DNA of 64,000 nucleotides from Limnanthes douglasii subsp. nivea. Taxonomy: Eukaryota; Streptophyta; Magnoliopsida; Brassicales; Limnanthaceae. Location of the stretch: NCBI GenBank assembly GCA_036936605.1, contig JAUPFV010000005.1, forward strand, positions 8,828,589 to 8,892,588, read 5' to 3'. Under the pieces are notes generated by a model that saw nothing but the letters and a program-made list of their open reading frames with translations, had not been told where the DNA came from and did no database searches. Position numbers and translations under genes: made by a program. Shown here in pieces: positions 12,304 to 27,700 of this stretch. Each line of letters begins with the position of its first letter. The first letter of the stretch is position 1.

Positions 12304-15300
12304 TTTGGTCAAATTTATATTTAAGTAGGTATAGATTTATTCTTAAATTATGTAGTTAGCTATAGATTAATGCGTTCTAGTATTTGGTTAAAGTGTCGTA
12401 TTCCCATCATCTGCGCAAATTTAGCACAAATATTCACAAGTTTCATGCAAATTTAGTACAAATGTAGCAAACGTTTTACACAAATTTAGCACATATATCT
12501 TGTGAATTTTTTGTCTAAATACTTGTATAATTATTTTATGTTACATTTTTTTTCATTTATAAGTTTTTTGGCAGTATTTAAAACTTCTTCTAGATTTCAC
12601 CATCTTGGTACCTAATAGTATTAATCTTTCAACCTATTTAATTTATCTCCCATCTCTTTTAAAACTTCTTCTAGATCTCACCACAAACTACTAAATGAGC
12701 ACCAACTTTGCTAGGTTTAGCTTTTTATTTTTTATATTTCTAATCTTAGTTTTTTATTTATTTTGAATAAGCCTAAAAGAAACTATTCGATTTTTTTAAA
12801 TGTTAAAATATTATTAAAAGAAAAATAGTTTGTTACATGAAATTTCTGACGTTCATAAACAATTTACAAGGACAAAAGTAACAAAAACAAAATCTAAACT
12901 AGAGATGGAACGTAAAAACTAAAAAATAATAGGCCAATGACATTAAGTTTATTAATATAGAATTTGTTTTAATATATTTTATAACACAATTAATTTATTT
13001 TAATATATTTTTTCGTTCAATTAACGGAAGATGTGACATGCATTCACCCATCCAAAATAGAAGAATTAGATATTAATGATAGTTGCAAAATCTGTATATT
13101 TGCGAAATGTGTAGTATGTGAAACTCATTTTTGTTTTAAATGTAAAACACAATGGATTGAACCTCATCAATGCAGAGAAGAAGAAACCATAAACATAAAC
13201 GTTCTTATGTTTAAGAAAATTAAAAGAGAACCATGACAACAATGCCCTTCATGTAATATGTACGTCGAGAAACTCGAGGGATGCTGCATGATGAAACGCC
13301 GATGTAAAACAAAATTTTACTACATATCTGAATTGATAAAAAAACTCGGCGATGCAAATTTTGCGATGACTTAATGTTTGATCAAAATTGTATTAGAAGT
13401 ATTATGTTTAAATTCTGTATCAAAGACTTTTTTATATGAAAAAATATATTTTTTATTTTTATATTTGGTCAAATTTATATAAATTAGATATAGATAGATG
13501 CTTAAACCATGCAGTTAGCTATAGATTAATGCATTCTAGGAATTAGTTAAGGTTTCGTATTCCCATCAGCCTTGTAAATTTGGCACAAATTTTTACAAGT
13601 TTCGTGTAAATTTAGCACATATTTCGTGTGGATTTATTATCGTAATACTTATATATTTATTTTTGTTACATTTTTTTAATTTATAATTTTTTGGCGGTGT
13701 TTAAAACAGCTTCTAGATCTCACTATCAACTACTAAAGGAGAACCAACTTTGCTAGGTTTAACTTTTTATTGTTTTATTGTTTTATTGTTCTAATCTTAG
13801 TTTTTGATTTTAATAAGCCTAAAATAAACTATTTGATTTTGCTATTTTTTAAGAAATGTTAAAATATTATTAAAATAAAAACAGTTTGTTACATGAAATT
13901 TCATACTTTCAAATACAATTGAGAAGGACAAAAGTAACAAAAATAATACCGGAACTCGATATGGAACATAAAAACTAAAAAGTAATAGACAAATGACATT
14001 AAGTTTATTGCTATTAAATCTGTTTTAATATATTTTAGAACACTAACAATTTTTTTAAATATTTTTTTGTTCAGTTAACGGAAGATTTGACATGCATTCA
14101 CCCATCCGAAATAGAAAAATTAGATATTAACCATGACCTAACATTTTCCCTTGAACCTGATAATCTTTTACTCAACACACTGGATTCATCTGCTTCTGCC
14201 TCCTCTGTTTTTACAAATCTAACTGACCCGACCAATTTTATTTATTTTCCAAACCCCAAACCTGACTTGTCTTCACTCGTGAACGTTTTTCCAAACAATT
14301 TTGTATCTCATGGTTTTGATCTCACCCAAATCGGAGGGTTTATGGACAATCCAATGTCCGGAGAAAAATCAAAGCGACGTTGTTAGAATCAGCTGGATTG
14401 CTTGGCTTGACGTAAAAGAAACTGCATTATCAGTTCAACCCACAAGACCATACCAGAAAGAGTTGTTCCGTTTGTATTTTGTTTTTATTTAGTAGTTTAA
14501 TTCCTCATGTGAGGGTGAATTTGGGTCTAAAGATTTAAGTTGTAGAGACATCTGGGAAACTTTTATCCCCTTTTAGACATTTTATTTTAATATATTTTAG
14601 TTTTAAATTCTTCTTTTTGTCATGTTAGTATAACTTTACTTCCAATTATTGATAGTTCTTTTAATAACTGAGATTTGTTTTTACAATTATCATTGTCATT
14701 CTTTTTTAGATGCGTAAAAAAATCTGGAAATGCTGTTAGTGGTAAGGATAGCAAATTTTGTCATACTCTGTTTTGAGAAAAAATTAAAAAAATTAAAAAA
14801 TTAAAAAAATTAAAAAAATATTAAATTCAAAGGGTAAAAGTAGAATTAAAAATCGAGGGACTATCTATGAAACAAAAACCATTTAACTATGGAGACACGT
14901 GGCAGTACCAGGATAAAAATCACGCGCGGGGACTGAAATTATAGATTTTTGATAGTCAAAGGATCCTCACCCGTGATTTTTTTATCGAAGGAGTAAATGG
15001 CAGAAAACGTGATAGTCGAGGGATGAATCAACGATTTAAGCCTAAAACATTATATTCTTTATTTTTATATTTGGTCAAATTTATATATAATTAGGTGTAG
15101 ATTGATGCTTAAACCATGTAGTTAGCTATAGATTAATGCATTCTAGTATTTGGTTAAAGTGTCGTATTCCCATCATCCATGCAAATTGGGCACGAATTTT
15201 TGTAGGTTTCTTGTAAATTTAGCACAAATATAGCACAAATTTAACACATATTTCTTGTGAATTTATTGTCGTAATACTTATATATTTAATTTTTGTTACA

Positions 15301-16446
15301 TTTTTTTTTCATTTATAATATTTTTGACGGTGTTTAAAACTGCTTCTAGATCTCATCAGCAGCTACTAAAGGAGAACCAACTTTGCTTGATTTAACTTTT
15401 TATTGTTTTTTTGTTATAATCTTAGTTTTTTTATTTTAATAATCCGAGAAGAAACTATTAGATTTTGGTATTTTTAAAAAAATATTAAATTGTTATTAAA
15501 AAATAGTTTGTTACATGACATTTTTTACGTTCAAATACAATTTCGAAGGACAAAAGTAACAAGCACAAAATCAGAACTGGAAATGGAACATAAAAAACTG
15601 AAAAATAATAGGCCAATGATATTAAGTTTATTTCTATTAAATTTGTTTAAATATATTTTATGATACTAATAATTTATTTAATATTTTTTATTTCAGTTAA
15701 TGGAAGATATGATATCCATTCACCCATCTAAAATAGATAATTAGATATTAACGATAGTTGAGAAATCTGTTTTAAGAGTTTTTTTGACCAAATTGAACTT
15801 TTTTATAATTACCAAACGCACAAATTTTGTAATGAATGTATTTCAAAATACATCAAAATAAAATTTGAATAGGATGATACAGATATAAAATGTTAGGGTT
15901 CATCCTGTGACAATTATGTTGATCCACTTACCATTTTTCATTCGTTTTTTGAAAATGATTTTATAAAATAGTGCGATTTACTTTGTCATTTGAAAATTTT
16001 AAATTTTGAAAAAAGTTATTGTTCGAATCCAACTTGTTCAGTCTTAATAATAAACAAATACGGACAAAGTGACCATATTGCACAAACAAAATGTGTAGTA
16101 TGTAAAAACCGATTTTTGTTTTAAATGTAAAACACAATGGATTGAACCTCATCAATGCAGAGAAGAAAAAACCATAAACATGAAAGATCTTATGTTTATG
16201 AAAATTAAAGGGGAAACATGGAAACGATGCCCTTCATGTAACATATACGTTGAGGAACACGAGGGATGCCGCATGATGAACTACCGATGCAAAACAAAAT
16301 TTTGATACATATGTGAACTGATAAAAAAACTCGGCGATTCGAAGTTCGCGATGACTTAATTTGATCAAAATTGTATTAGAAACATTATGTTTAAATTTTG
16401 TATTAAAAACTTTTTGATATGAAAAATAATATTTCTTATTTTTATA
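12304..16446 (+). repeat. Macrosatellite unit 4 (complete)
   Basis: Monomer A relic 13033-13374 (first codon GTG), chimeric stretch 14087-14386, monomer C relic 15700-16359. A and B monomers match unit 3. The C monomer instead shares CCAAACGCAC (near 15,814) with unit 1, so this unit is a mosaic. Confidence 0.95.
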
Positions 16447-19400
16447 TTTGGTCAAATTTATATTTAAGTAGGTATAGATTTATTCTTAAATTATGTAGTT
16501 AGCTATAGATTAATGCGTTCTAGTATTTGGTTAAAGTGTCGTATTCCCATCATATGCGCAAATTTAGCACAAATATTCACAAGTTTCATGCAAATTTAGT
16601 ACAAATGTAGCAAACGTTTTACACAAATTTAGCACATATATCTTGTGAATTTTTTGTCTAAATACTTGTATAATTATTTTATGTTACATTTTTTTTTTCA
16701 TTTATAAGTTTTTTGGCGGTATTTAAAACTTCTTCTAGATTTCACCATCTTGGTACCTAATAGTATTAATCTTTCAACCTATTTAATTTATCTCCCATCT
16801 CTTTTAAAACTTCTTCTAGCTCTCACAACAAACTACTAAATGAGCACCAACTTTGCTACGTTTAGCTTTTTATTTTTTATATTTCTAATCTTAGTTTTTT
16901 ATTTATTTTGAATAAGCCTAAAAGAAACTATTCGATTTTTTTAAATGTTAAAATATTATTAAAAGAAAAATAGTTTGTTACATGAAATTTCTGACGTTCA
17001 TATACAATTTACAAGGACAAAAGTAACAAAAACAAAATCTAAACTAGAGATGGAACGTAAAAACTAAAAAATAATAGGCCAATGACATTAAGTTTATTAA
17101 TATAGAATTTGTTTTAATATATTTTATAACACAATTAATTTATTTTAATATATTTTTTCGTTCAATTAACGGAAGATATGACATGCATTCACCCATCCAA
17201 AATAGAAGAATTAGATATTAATGATAGTTGCAAAATCTGTATATTTGCGAAATGTGTAGTATGTGAAACTCATTTTTGTTTTAAATGTAAAACACAATGG
17301 ATTGAACCTCATCAATGCAGAGAAGAAGAAACCATAAACATAAACGTTCTTATGTTTAAGAAAATTAAAAGAGAACCATGACAACAATGCCCTTCATGTA
17401 ATATGTACGTCGAGAAACTCGAGGGATGCTGCATGATGAAACGCCGATGTAAAACAAAATTTTACTACATATCTGAATTGATAAAAAAACTCGGTGATGC
17501 AAATTTTGCGATGACTTAATGCTTGATCAAAATTGTATTAGAAGTATTATGTTTAAATTCTGTATCAAAGACTTTTTTATATGAAAAAATATATTTTTTA
17601 TTTTTATATTTGGTCAAATTTATATAAATTAGATATAGATAGATGCTTAAACCATGCAGTTAGCTATAGATTAATGCATTCTAGGAATTAGTTAAGATTT
17701 CGTATTCCCATCAGCCTTGTAAATTTGGCACAAATTTTTACAAGTTTCGTGTAAGTTTAGCACATATTTTGTGTGGATTTATTATCGTAATACTTATATA
17801 TTTATTTTTGTTACATTTTTTTAATTTATAATTTTTTGGCGGTGTTTAAAACAGCTTCTAGATCTCACTAGCAACTACTAAAGGAGAACCAACTTTGCTA
17901 GGTTTAACTTTTTATTGTTTTATTATTTTATTGTTCTAATCTTAGTTTTTGATTTTAATAAGCCTAAAATAAACTATTTGATTTTGCTATTTTTTAAAAA
18001 ATGTTAAAATATTATTAAAATAAAAACAGTTTGTTACATGAAATTTCATACTTTCAAATACAATTGAGAAGGACAAAAGTAACAAAAATAATACCGGAAC
18101 TCGATATGGAACATAAAAACTAAAAAGTAATAGACAAATGACATTAAGTTTATTGCTATTAAATCTGTTTTAATATATTTTAGAACACTAACAATTTTTT
18201 TAAAATATTTTTTTGTTCAGTTAACGGAAGATTTGACATGCATTCACCCATCCGAAATAGAAAAATTAGATATTAACCATGACCTAACATTTTCCCTTGA
18301 ACCTGATAATCTTTTACTCAACACACTGGATTCATCTGCTTCTGCCTCCTCTGTTTTTACAAATCTAACTGATCCGACCAATTTTATTTATTTTCCAAAC
18401 CCCAAACCTGACTTGTCTTCACTCGTGAACGTTTTTCCAAACAATTTTGTATCTCATGGTTTTGATCTCACCCAAATCGGAGGGTTTATGGACAATCCAA
18501 TGTCCGGAGAAAAATCAAAGCGACGTTGTTAGAATCAGCTGGATTGCTTGGCTTGACGTAAAAGAAGCTGCATTATCAGTTCAACCCACAAGACCATACC
18601 AGAAAGAGTTGTTCCGTTTGTATTTTGTTTTTATTTAGTAGTTTAATTCCTCATGTGATGGTGAATTTGGGTCTAAAGATTTAAGTTGTAGAGACATCTG
18701 GGAAACTTTTATCCCCTTTTAGACATTTTATTTTAATATATTTTAGTTTTAAATTCTTCTTTTTGTCATGTTAGTATAACTTTACTTCCAATTATTGATA
18801 GTTCTTTTAATAACTGAGATTTGTTTTTACAATTATCATTGTCATTCTTTTTTAGATGCGTAAAAAAATCTGGAAATGCTGTTAGTGGTAAGGATAGCAA
18901 ATTTTGTCATACTCTGTTTTGAGAAAAAATTAAAAAAATTAAAAAATTAAAAAAATATTAAATTCAAAGGGTAAAAGTAGAATTAAAAATCGAGGGACTA
19001 TCTATGAAACAAAAACCATTTAACTATGGAGACACGTGGCAGTACCAGGATAAAAATCACGCGCGGGGACTGAAATTATAGATTTTTGATAGTCAAAGGA
19101 TCCTCACCCGTGATTTTTTTATCGAAGGAGTAAATGGCAGAAAACGTGATAGTCGAGGGATGAATCAACGATTTAAGCCTAAAAAATTATATTCTTTATT
19201 TTTATATTTGGTCAAATTTATATATAATTAGGTGTAGATTGATGCTTAAACCATGTAGTTAGCTATAGATTAATGCATTCTAGTATTTGGTTAAGGTGTC
19301 GTATTCCCATCATCCATGCAAATTGGGCACGAATTTTTGTAGGTTTCTTGTAAATTTAGCACAAATATAGCACAAATTTAACACATATTTCTTTTGAATT

Positions 19401-20584
19401 TATTGTCGTAATACTTATATATTTAATTTTTGTTACATTTTTTTTTCATTTATAATATTTTTGACGGTGTTTAAAACTGCTTCTAGATCTCATCAGCAGC
19501 TACTAACGGAGAACCAACTTTGCTTGATTTAACTTTTTATTGTTTTTTTGTTATAATCTTAGTTTTTTTATTTTAATAATCCGAGAAGAAACTATTAGAT
19601 TTTGGTATTTTTAAAAAAATATTAAATTGTTATTAAAAAATAGTTTGTTACATGACATTTTTTACGTTCAAATACAATTTCGAAGGACAAAAGTAACAAG
19701 CACAAAATCAGAACTGGAAATGGAACATAAAAAACTGAAAAATAATAGGCCAATGATATTAAGTTTATTTCTATTAAATTTGTTTAAATATATTTTATGA
19801 TACTAATAATTTTTTTAATATTTTTTATTTCAGTTAATGGAAGATATGATATCCATTCACCCATCTAAAATAGATAATTAGATATTAACGATAGTTGAGA
19901 AATCTGTTTTAAGAGTTTTTTTTGACCAAATTGAACTTTTTTATAATTACCAAACTCACAAATTTTGTAATGAATGTATTTCAAAATACATCAAAATAAA
20001 ATTTGAATAGGATGATACAGATACAAAATGTTCGGGTTCATCCTGTGACAATTATGTTGATCCACTTACCATTTTTCATTCGTTTTTTGAAAATGATTTT
20101 ATAAAATAGTGCGATTTACTTTGTCATTTGAAAATTTTAAATTTTGAAAAAAGTTATTGTTCGAATCCAACTTGTTCAGTCTTAATAATAAACAAATACG
20201 GACAAAGTGACCATATTGCACAAACAAAATGTGTAGAATGTAAAAACCGATTTTTGTTTTAAATGTAAAACACAATGGATTGAACCTCATCAATGCAGAG
20301 AAGAAAAAACCATAAACATGAAAGATCTTATGTTTATAAAAATTAAAGGGGAAACATGGAAACGATGCCCTTCATGTAACATATACGTTGAGGAACACGA
20401 GGGATGCCGCATGATGAACTACCGATGCAAAACAAAATTTTGATACATATGTGAGCTGATAAAAAAACTCGGCGATTCGAAGTTCGCGATGACTTAATTT
20501 GATCAAAATTGTATTAGAAACATTATGTTTAAATTTTGTATTAAAAACTTTTTGATATGAAAAATAATATTTCTTATTTTTATA
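16447..20584 (+). repeat. Macrosatellite unit 5 (complete)
   Basis: Monomer A relic 17178-17519, chimeric stretch 18233-18532, monomer C relic 19837-20497. The A/T-rich minisatellite in the B insert (near 18,925-18,960) is one step shorter than in most units, as in unit 7. In the C monomer the variant TGTGAGCTG (about 20,453) is shared only with unit 8. Confidence 0.95.
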
Positions 20585-23500
20585 TTTGGTCAAATTTATA
20601 TTTAAGTAGGTATAGATTTATTCTTAAATTATGTAGTTAGCTATAGATTAATGCGTTCTAGTATTTGGTTAAAGTGTCGTATTCCCATCATATGCGCAAA
20701 TTTAGCACAAATATTCACAAGTTTCATGCAAATTTAGTACAAATGTAGCAAACGTTTTACACAAATTTAGCACATATATCTTGTGAATGTTTTGTCTAAA
20801 TACTTGTATAATTATTTTATGTTACATTTTTTTTCATTTATAAGTTTTTTGGCGGTATTTAAAACTTCTTCTAGATTTCACCATCTTGGTACCTAATAGT
20901 ATTAATATTTCAACCTATTTAATTTATCTCCCATCTCTTTTAAAACTTCTTCTAGATCTCACCACAAACTACTAAATGAGCACCAACTTTGCTAGGTTTA
21001 GCTTTTTATTTTTTATATTTCTAATCTTAGTTTTTTATTTATTTTGAATAAGCCTAAAAGAAACTATTCGATTTTTTTAAATGTTAAAATATTATTAAAA
21101 GAAAAATAGTTTGTTACATGAAATTTCTGACGTTCATATACAATTTACAAGGACAAAAGTAACAAAAACAAAATCTAAACTAGAGATGGAACGTAAAAAC
21201 TAAAAAATAATAGGCCAATGACATTAAGTTTATTAATATAGAATTTGTTTTAATATATTTTATAACACAATTAATTTATTTTAATATATTTTTTCGTTCA
21301 ATTAACGGAAGATATGACATGCATTCACCGATCCAAAATAGAAGAATTAGATATTAATGATAGTTGCAAAATCTGTATATTTGCGAAATGTGTAGTATGT
21401 GAAACTCATTTTTGTTTTAAATGTAAAACACAATGGATTTAACCTCATCAATGCAGAGAAGAAGAAACCATAAACATAAACGTTCTTATGTTTAAGAAAA
21501 TTAAATGAGAACCATGACAACAATGTCCTTCATGTAATATGTACGTCGAGAAACTCGAGGGATGCTGCATGATGAAACGCCGATGTAAAACAAAATTTTA
21601 CTACATATCTGAATTGATAAAAAAACTCGGCGATGCAAATTTTGCGATGACTTAATGCTTGATCAAAATTGTATTAGAAGTATTATGTTTAAATTCTGTA
21701 TCAAAGACTTTTTTATATGAAAAAATATATTTTTTATTTTTATATTTGGTCAAATTTATATAAATTAGATATAGATAGATGCTTAAACCATGCAGTTAGC
21801 TATAGATTAATGCATTCTAGGAATTAGTTAAGGTTTCGTATTCCCATCAGCCTTGTAAATTTGGCACAAATTTTTACAAGTTTCGTGTAAATTTAGCACA
21901 TATTTCGTGTGGATTTATTATCGTAATACTTATATATTTATTTTTGTTACATTTTTTTAATTTATAATTTTTTGGCGGTGTTTAAAACAGCTTCTAGATC
22001 TCACTAGCAACTACTAAAGGAGAACCAACTTTGCTAGGTTTAACTTTTTATTGTTTTATTGTTTTATTGTTCTAATCTTAGTTTTTGATTTTAATAAGCC
22101 TAAAATAAACTATTTGATTTTGCTATTTTTTAAAAAATGTTAAAATATTATTAAAATAAAAAGAGTTTGTTACATGAAATTTCATACTTTCAAATACAAT
22201 TGAGAAGGACAAAAGTAACAAAAATAATACCGGAACTCGATATGGAACATAAAAACTAAAAAGTAATAGACAAATGACATTAAGTTTATTGTTATTAAAT
22301 CTGTTTTAATATATTTTAGAACACTAACAATTTTTTTAAATATTTTTTTGTTCAGTTAACGGAAGATTTGACATGCATTCACCCATCCGAAATAGAAAAA
22401 TTAGATATTAACCATGACCTAACATTTTCCCTTGAACCTGATAATCTTTTACTCAACACACTGGATTCATCTGCTTCTGCCTCCTCTGTTTTTACAAATC
22501 TAACTGATCCGACCAATTTTATTTATTTTCCAAACCCCAAACCTGACTTGTCTTCACTCGTGAACGTTTTTCCAAACAATTTTGTATCTCATGGTTTTGA
22601 TCTCACCCAAATCGGAGGGTTTATGGACAATCCAATGTCCGGAGAAAAATCAAAGCGACGTTGTTAGAATCAGCTGGATTGCTTGGCTTGACGTAAAAGA
22701 AGCTGCATTATCAGTTCAACCCACAAGACCATACCAGAAAGAGTCGTTCCGTTTGTATTTTGTTTTTATTTAGTAGTTTAATTCCTCATGTGATGGTGAA
22801 TTTGGGTCTAAAGATTTAAGTTGTAGAGACATCTGGGAAACTTTTATCCCCTTTTAGACATTTTATTTTAATATATTTTAGTTTTAAATTCTTCTTTTTG
22901 TTATGTTAGTATAACTTTACTTCCAATTATTGATAGTTCTTTTAATAACTGAGATTTGTTTTTACAATTATCATTGTCATTCTTTTTTAGATGCGTAAAA
23001 AAAATCTGGAAATGCTGTTAGTGGTAAGGATAGCAAATTTTGTCATACTCTGTTTTGAGAAAAAATTAAAAAAATTAAAAAATTAAAAAAATTAAAAAAA
23101 TATTAAATTCAAAGGGTAAAAGTAGAATTAAAAATCGAGGGACTATCTATGAAACAAAAACCATTTAACTATGGAGACACGTGGCAGTACCAGGACAAAA
23201 ATCACGCGCGGGGACTGAAATTATAGATTTTTGATAGTCAAAGGATCCTCACCCGTGATTTTTTTATCGAAGGAGTAAATGGCAGAAAACGTGATAGTCG
23301 AGGGATGAATCAACGATTTAAGCCTAAAAAATTATATTCTTTATTTTTATATTTGGTCAAATTTATATATAATTAGGTGTAGATTGATGCTTAAACCATG
23401 TAGTTAGCTATAGATTAATGCATTCTAGTATTTGGTTAAGGTGTCGTATTCCCATCATCCATGCAAATTGGGCACGAATTTTTGTAGGTTTCTTGTAAAT

Positions 23501-24729
23501 TTAGCACAAATATAGCACAAATTTAACACATATTTCTTGTGAATTTATTGTCGTAATACTTATATATTTAATTTTTGTTACATTTTTTTTTCATTTATAA
23601 TATTTTTGACGGTGTTTAAAACTGCTTCTAGATCTCATCAGCAGCTACTAAAGGAGAACCAACTTTGCTTGATTTAACTTTTTATTGTTTTTTTGTTATA
23701 ATCTTAGTTTTTTTATTTTAATAATCCGAGAAGAAACTATTAGATTTTGGTATTTTTAAAAAAATATTAAATTGTTATTAAAAAATAGTTTGTTACATGA
23801 CATTTTTTACGTTCAAATACAATTTCGAAGGACAAAAGTAACAAGCACAAAATCAGAACTGGAAATGGAACATAAAAAACTGAAAAATAATAGGCCAATG
23901 ATATTAAGTTTATTTCTATTAAATTTGTTTAAATATATTTTATGATACTAATAATTTTTTTAATATTTTTTATTTCAGTTAATGGAAGATATGATATCCA
24001 TTCACCCATCTAAAATAGATAATTAGATATTAACGATAGTTGAGAAATCTGTTTTAAGAGTTTTTTTTGACCAAATTGAACTTTTTTATAATTACCAAAC
24101 TCACAAATTTTGTAATGAATGTATTTCAAAATACATCAAAATAAAATTTGAATAGGATGATACAGATATAAAATGTTCGGGTTCATCCTGTGACAATTAT
24201 GTTGATCCACTTACCATTTTTCATTTGTTTTTTGAAAATGATTTTATAAAATAGTGCGATTTACTTTGTCATTTGAAAATTTTAAATTTTGAAAAAAGTT
24301 ATTGTTCGAATCCAACTTGTTCAGTCTTAATAATAAACAAATACGGACAAAATGACCATATTGCACAAACAAAATGTGTAGTATGTAAAAACCGATTTTT
24401 GTTTTAAATGTAAAACACAATGGATTGAACCTCATCAATGCAGAGAAGAAAAAACCATAAACATGAAAGATCTTATGTTTATGAAAATTAAAGGGGAAAC
24501 ATGGAAACGATGCCCTTCATGTAACATATACGTTGAGGAACACGAGGGATGCCGCATGATGAACTACCGATGCAAAACAAAATTTTGATACATATGTGAA
24601 CTGATAAAAAAACTCGGCGATTCGAAGTTCGCGATGACTTAATTTGATCAAAATTGTATTAGAAACATTATGTTTAAATTTTGTATTAAAAACTTTTTGA
24701 TATGAAAAATAATATTTCTTATTTTTATA
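20585..24729 (+). repeat. Macrosatellite unit 6 (complete)
   Basis: Monomer A relic 21314-21655 carries two extra stops (TGGATTTAA at about 21,435-21,441 and AAATGA near 21,505), so this copy is more broken than its neighbours. Chimeric stretch 22368-22667; monomer C relic 23982-24642. The start of the unit shares TGAATGTTTTG (near 20,785) with unit 9. Confidence 0.95.
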
Positions 24730-27700
24730 TTTGGTCAAATTTATATTTAAGTAGGTATAGATTTATTCTTAAATTATGTAGTTAGCTATAGATTAATGCG
24801 TTCTAGTATTTGGTTAAAGTGTCGTATTCCCATCATATGCGCAAATTTAGCACAAATATTCACAAGTTTCATGCAAATTTAGTACAAATGTAGCAAACGT
24901 TTTACACAAATTTAGCACATATATCTTGTGAATTTTTTGTCTAAATACTTGTATAATTATTTTATGTTACATTTTTTTTCATTTATAAGTTTTTTGGCGG
25001 TATTTAAAACTTCTTCTAGATTTCACCATCTTGGTACCTAATAGTATTAATCTTTCAACCTATTTAATTTATCTCCCATCTCTTTTAAAACTTCTTCTAG
25101 ATCTCACCACAAACTACTAAATGAGTACCAACTTTGCTAGGTTTAGCTTTTTATTTTTTATATTTCTAATCTTAGTTTTTTATTTATTTTGAATAAGCCT
25201 AAAAGAAACTATTCGATTTTTTTAAATGTTAAAATATTATTAAAAGAAAAATAGTTTATTACATGAAATTTCTGACGTTCATAAACAATTTACAAGGACA
25301 AAAGTAACAAAAACAAAATCTAAACTAGAGATGGAACGTAAAAACTAAAAAATAATAGGCCAATGACATTAAGTTTATTAATATAGAATTTGTTTTAATA
25401 TATTTTATAACACAATTAATTTATTTTAATATATTTTTTCGTTCAATTAACGGAAGATGTGACATGCATTCACCCATCCAAAATAGAAGAATTAGATATT
25501 AATGATAGTTGCAAAATCTGTATATTTGCGAAATGTGTAGTATGTGAAACTCATTTTTGTTTTAAATGTAAAACACAATGGATTGAACCTCATCAATGCA
25601 GAGAAGAAGAAACCATAAACATAAACGTTCTTATGTTTAAGAAAATTAAAAGAGAACCATGACAACAATGCCCTTCATGTAATATGTACGTCGAGAAACT
25701 CGAGGGATGCTGCATGATGAAACGCCGATGTAAAACAAAATTTTACTACATATCTGAATTGATAAAAAAACTCGGCGATGCAAATTTTGCGATGACTTAA
25801 TGCTTGATCAAAATTGTATTAGAAGTATTATGTTTAAATTCTGTATCAAAGACTTTTTTATATGAAAAAAATATATTTTTTATTTTTATATTTGGTCAAA
25901 TTTATATAAATTAGATATAGATAGATGCTTAAACCATGCAGTTAGCTATAGATTAATGCATTCTAGGAATTAGTTAAGGTTTCGTATTCCCATCAGCCTT
26001 GTAAATTTGGCACAAATTTTTACAAGTTTCGTGTAAATTTAGCACATATTTCGTGTGGATTTATTATCGTAATACTTATATATTTATTTTTGTTACATTT
26101 TTTTAATTTATAATTTTTTGGCGGTGTTTAAAACAGCTTCTAGATCTCACTAGCAACTACTAAAGGAGAACCAACTTTGCTAGATTTAACTTTTTATTGT
26201 TTTATTGTTTTATTGTTCTAATCTTAGTTTTTGATTTTAATAAGCCTAAAATAAACTATTTGATTTTGCTATTTTTTAAAAAATGTTAAAATATTATTAA
26301 AATAAAAACAGTTTGTTACATGAAATTTCATACTTTCAAATACAATTGAGAAGGACAAAAGTAACAAAAATAATACCGGAACTCGATATGGAACATAAAA
26401 ACTAAAAAGTAATAGAAAAATGACATTAAGTTTATTGCAATTAAATCTGTTTTAATATATTTTAGAACACTAACAATTTTTTTAAATATTTTTTTGTTCA
26501 GTTAACGGAAGATTTGACATGCATTCACCCATCCGAAATAGAAAAATTAGATATTAACCATGACCTAACATTTTCCCTTGAACCTGATAATCTTTTACTC
26601 AACACACTGGATTCATCTGCTTCTGCCTCCTCTGTTTTTACAAATCTAACTGATCCGACCAATTTTATTTATTTTCCAAACCCCAAACCTGACTTGTCTT
26701 CACTCGTGAACGTTTTTCCAAACAATTTTGTATCTCATGGTTTTGATCTCACCCAAATCGGAGGGTTTATGGACAATCCAATGTCCGGAGAAAAATCAAA
26801 GCGACGTTGTTAGAATCAGCTGGATTGCTTGGCTTGACGTAAAAGAAGCTGCATTATCAGTTCAACCCACAAGACCATACCAGAAAGAGTTGTTCCGTTT
26901 GTATTTTGTTTTTATTTAGTAGTTTAATTCCTCATGTGATGGTGAATTTGGGTCTAAAGATTTAAGTTGTAGAGACATCTGGGAAACTTTTATCCCCTTT
27001 TAGACATTTTATTTTAATATATTTTAGTTTTAAATTCTTCTTTTTGTCATGTTAGTATAACTTTACTTCCAATTATTGATAGTTCTTTTAATAACTGAGA
27101 TTTGTTTTTACAATTATCATTGTCATTCTTTTTTAGATGCGTAAAAAAATCTGGAAATGCTGTTAGTGGTAAGGATAGCAAATTTTGTCATACTCTGTTT
27201 TGAGAAAAAATTAAAAAAATTAAAAAATTAAAAAAATATTAAATTCAAAGGGTAAATGTAGAATTAAAAATCGAGGGACTATCTATGAAACAAAAACCAT
27301 TTAACTATGGAGACACGTGGCAGTACCAGGACAAAAATCACGCGCGGAGACTGAAATTATAGATTTTTGATAGTCAAAGGATCCTCACCCGTGATTTTTT
27401 TATCGAAGGAGTAAATGGCAGAAAACGTGATAGTCGAGGGATGAATCAACGATTTAAGCCTAAAAAATTATAGTCTTTATTTTTATATTTGGTCAAATTT
27501 ATATATAATTAGGTGTAGATTGATGCTTAAACCATGTAGTTAGCTATAGATTAATGCATTCTAGTATTTGGTTAAGGTGTCGTATTCCCATCATCCATGC
27601 AAATTGGGCACGAATTTTTGTAGGTTTCTTGTAAATCTAGCACAAATATAGCACAAATTTAACACATATTTCTTGTCAATTTATTGTCGTAATACTTATA

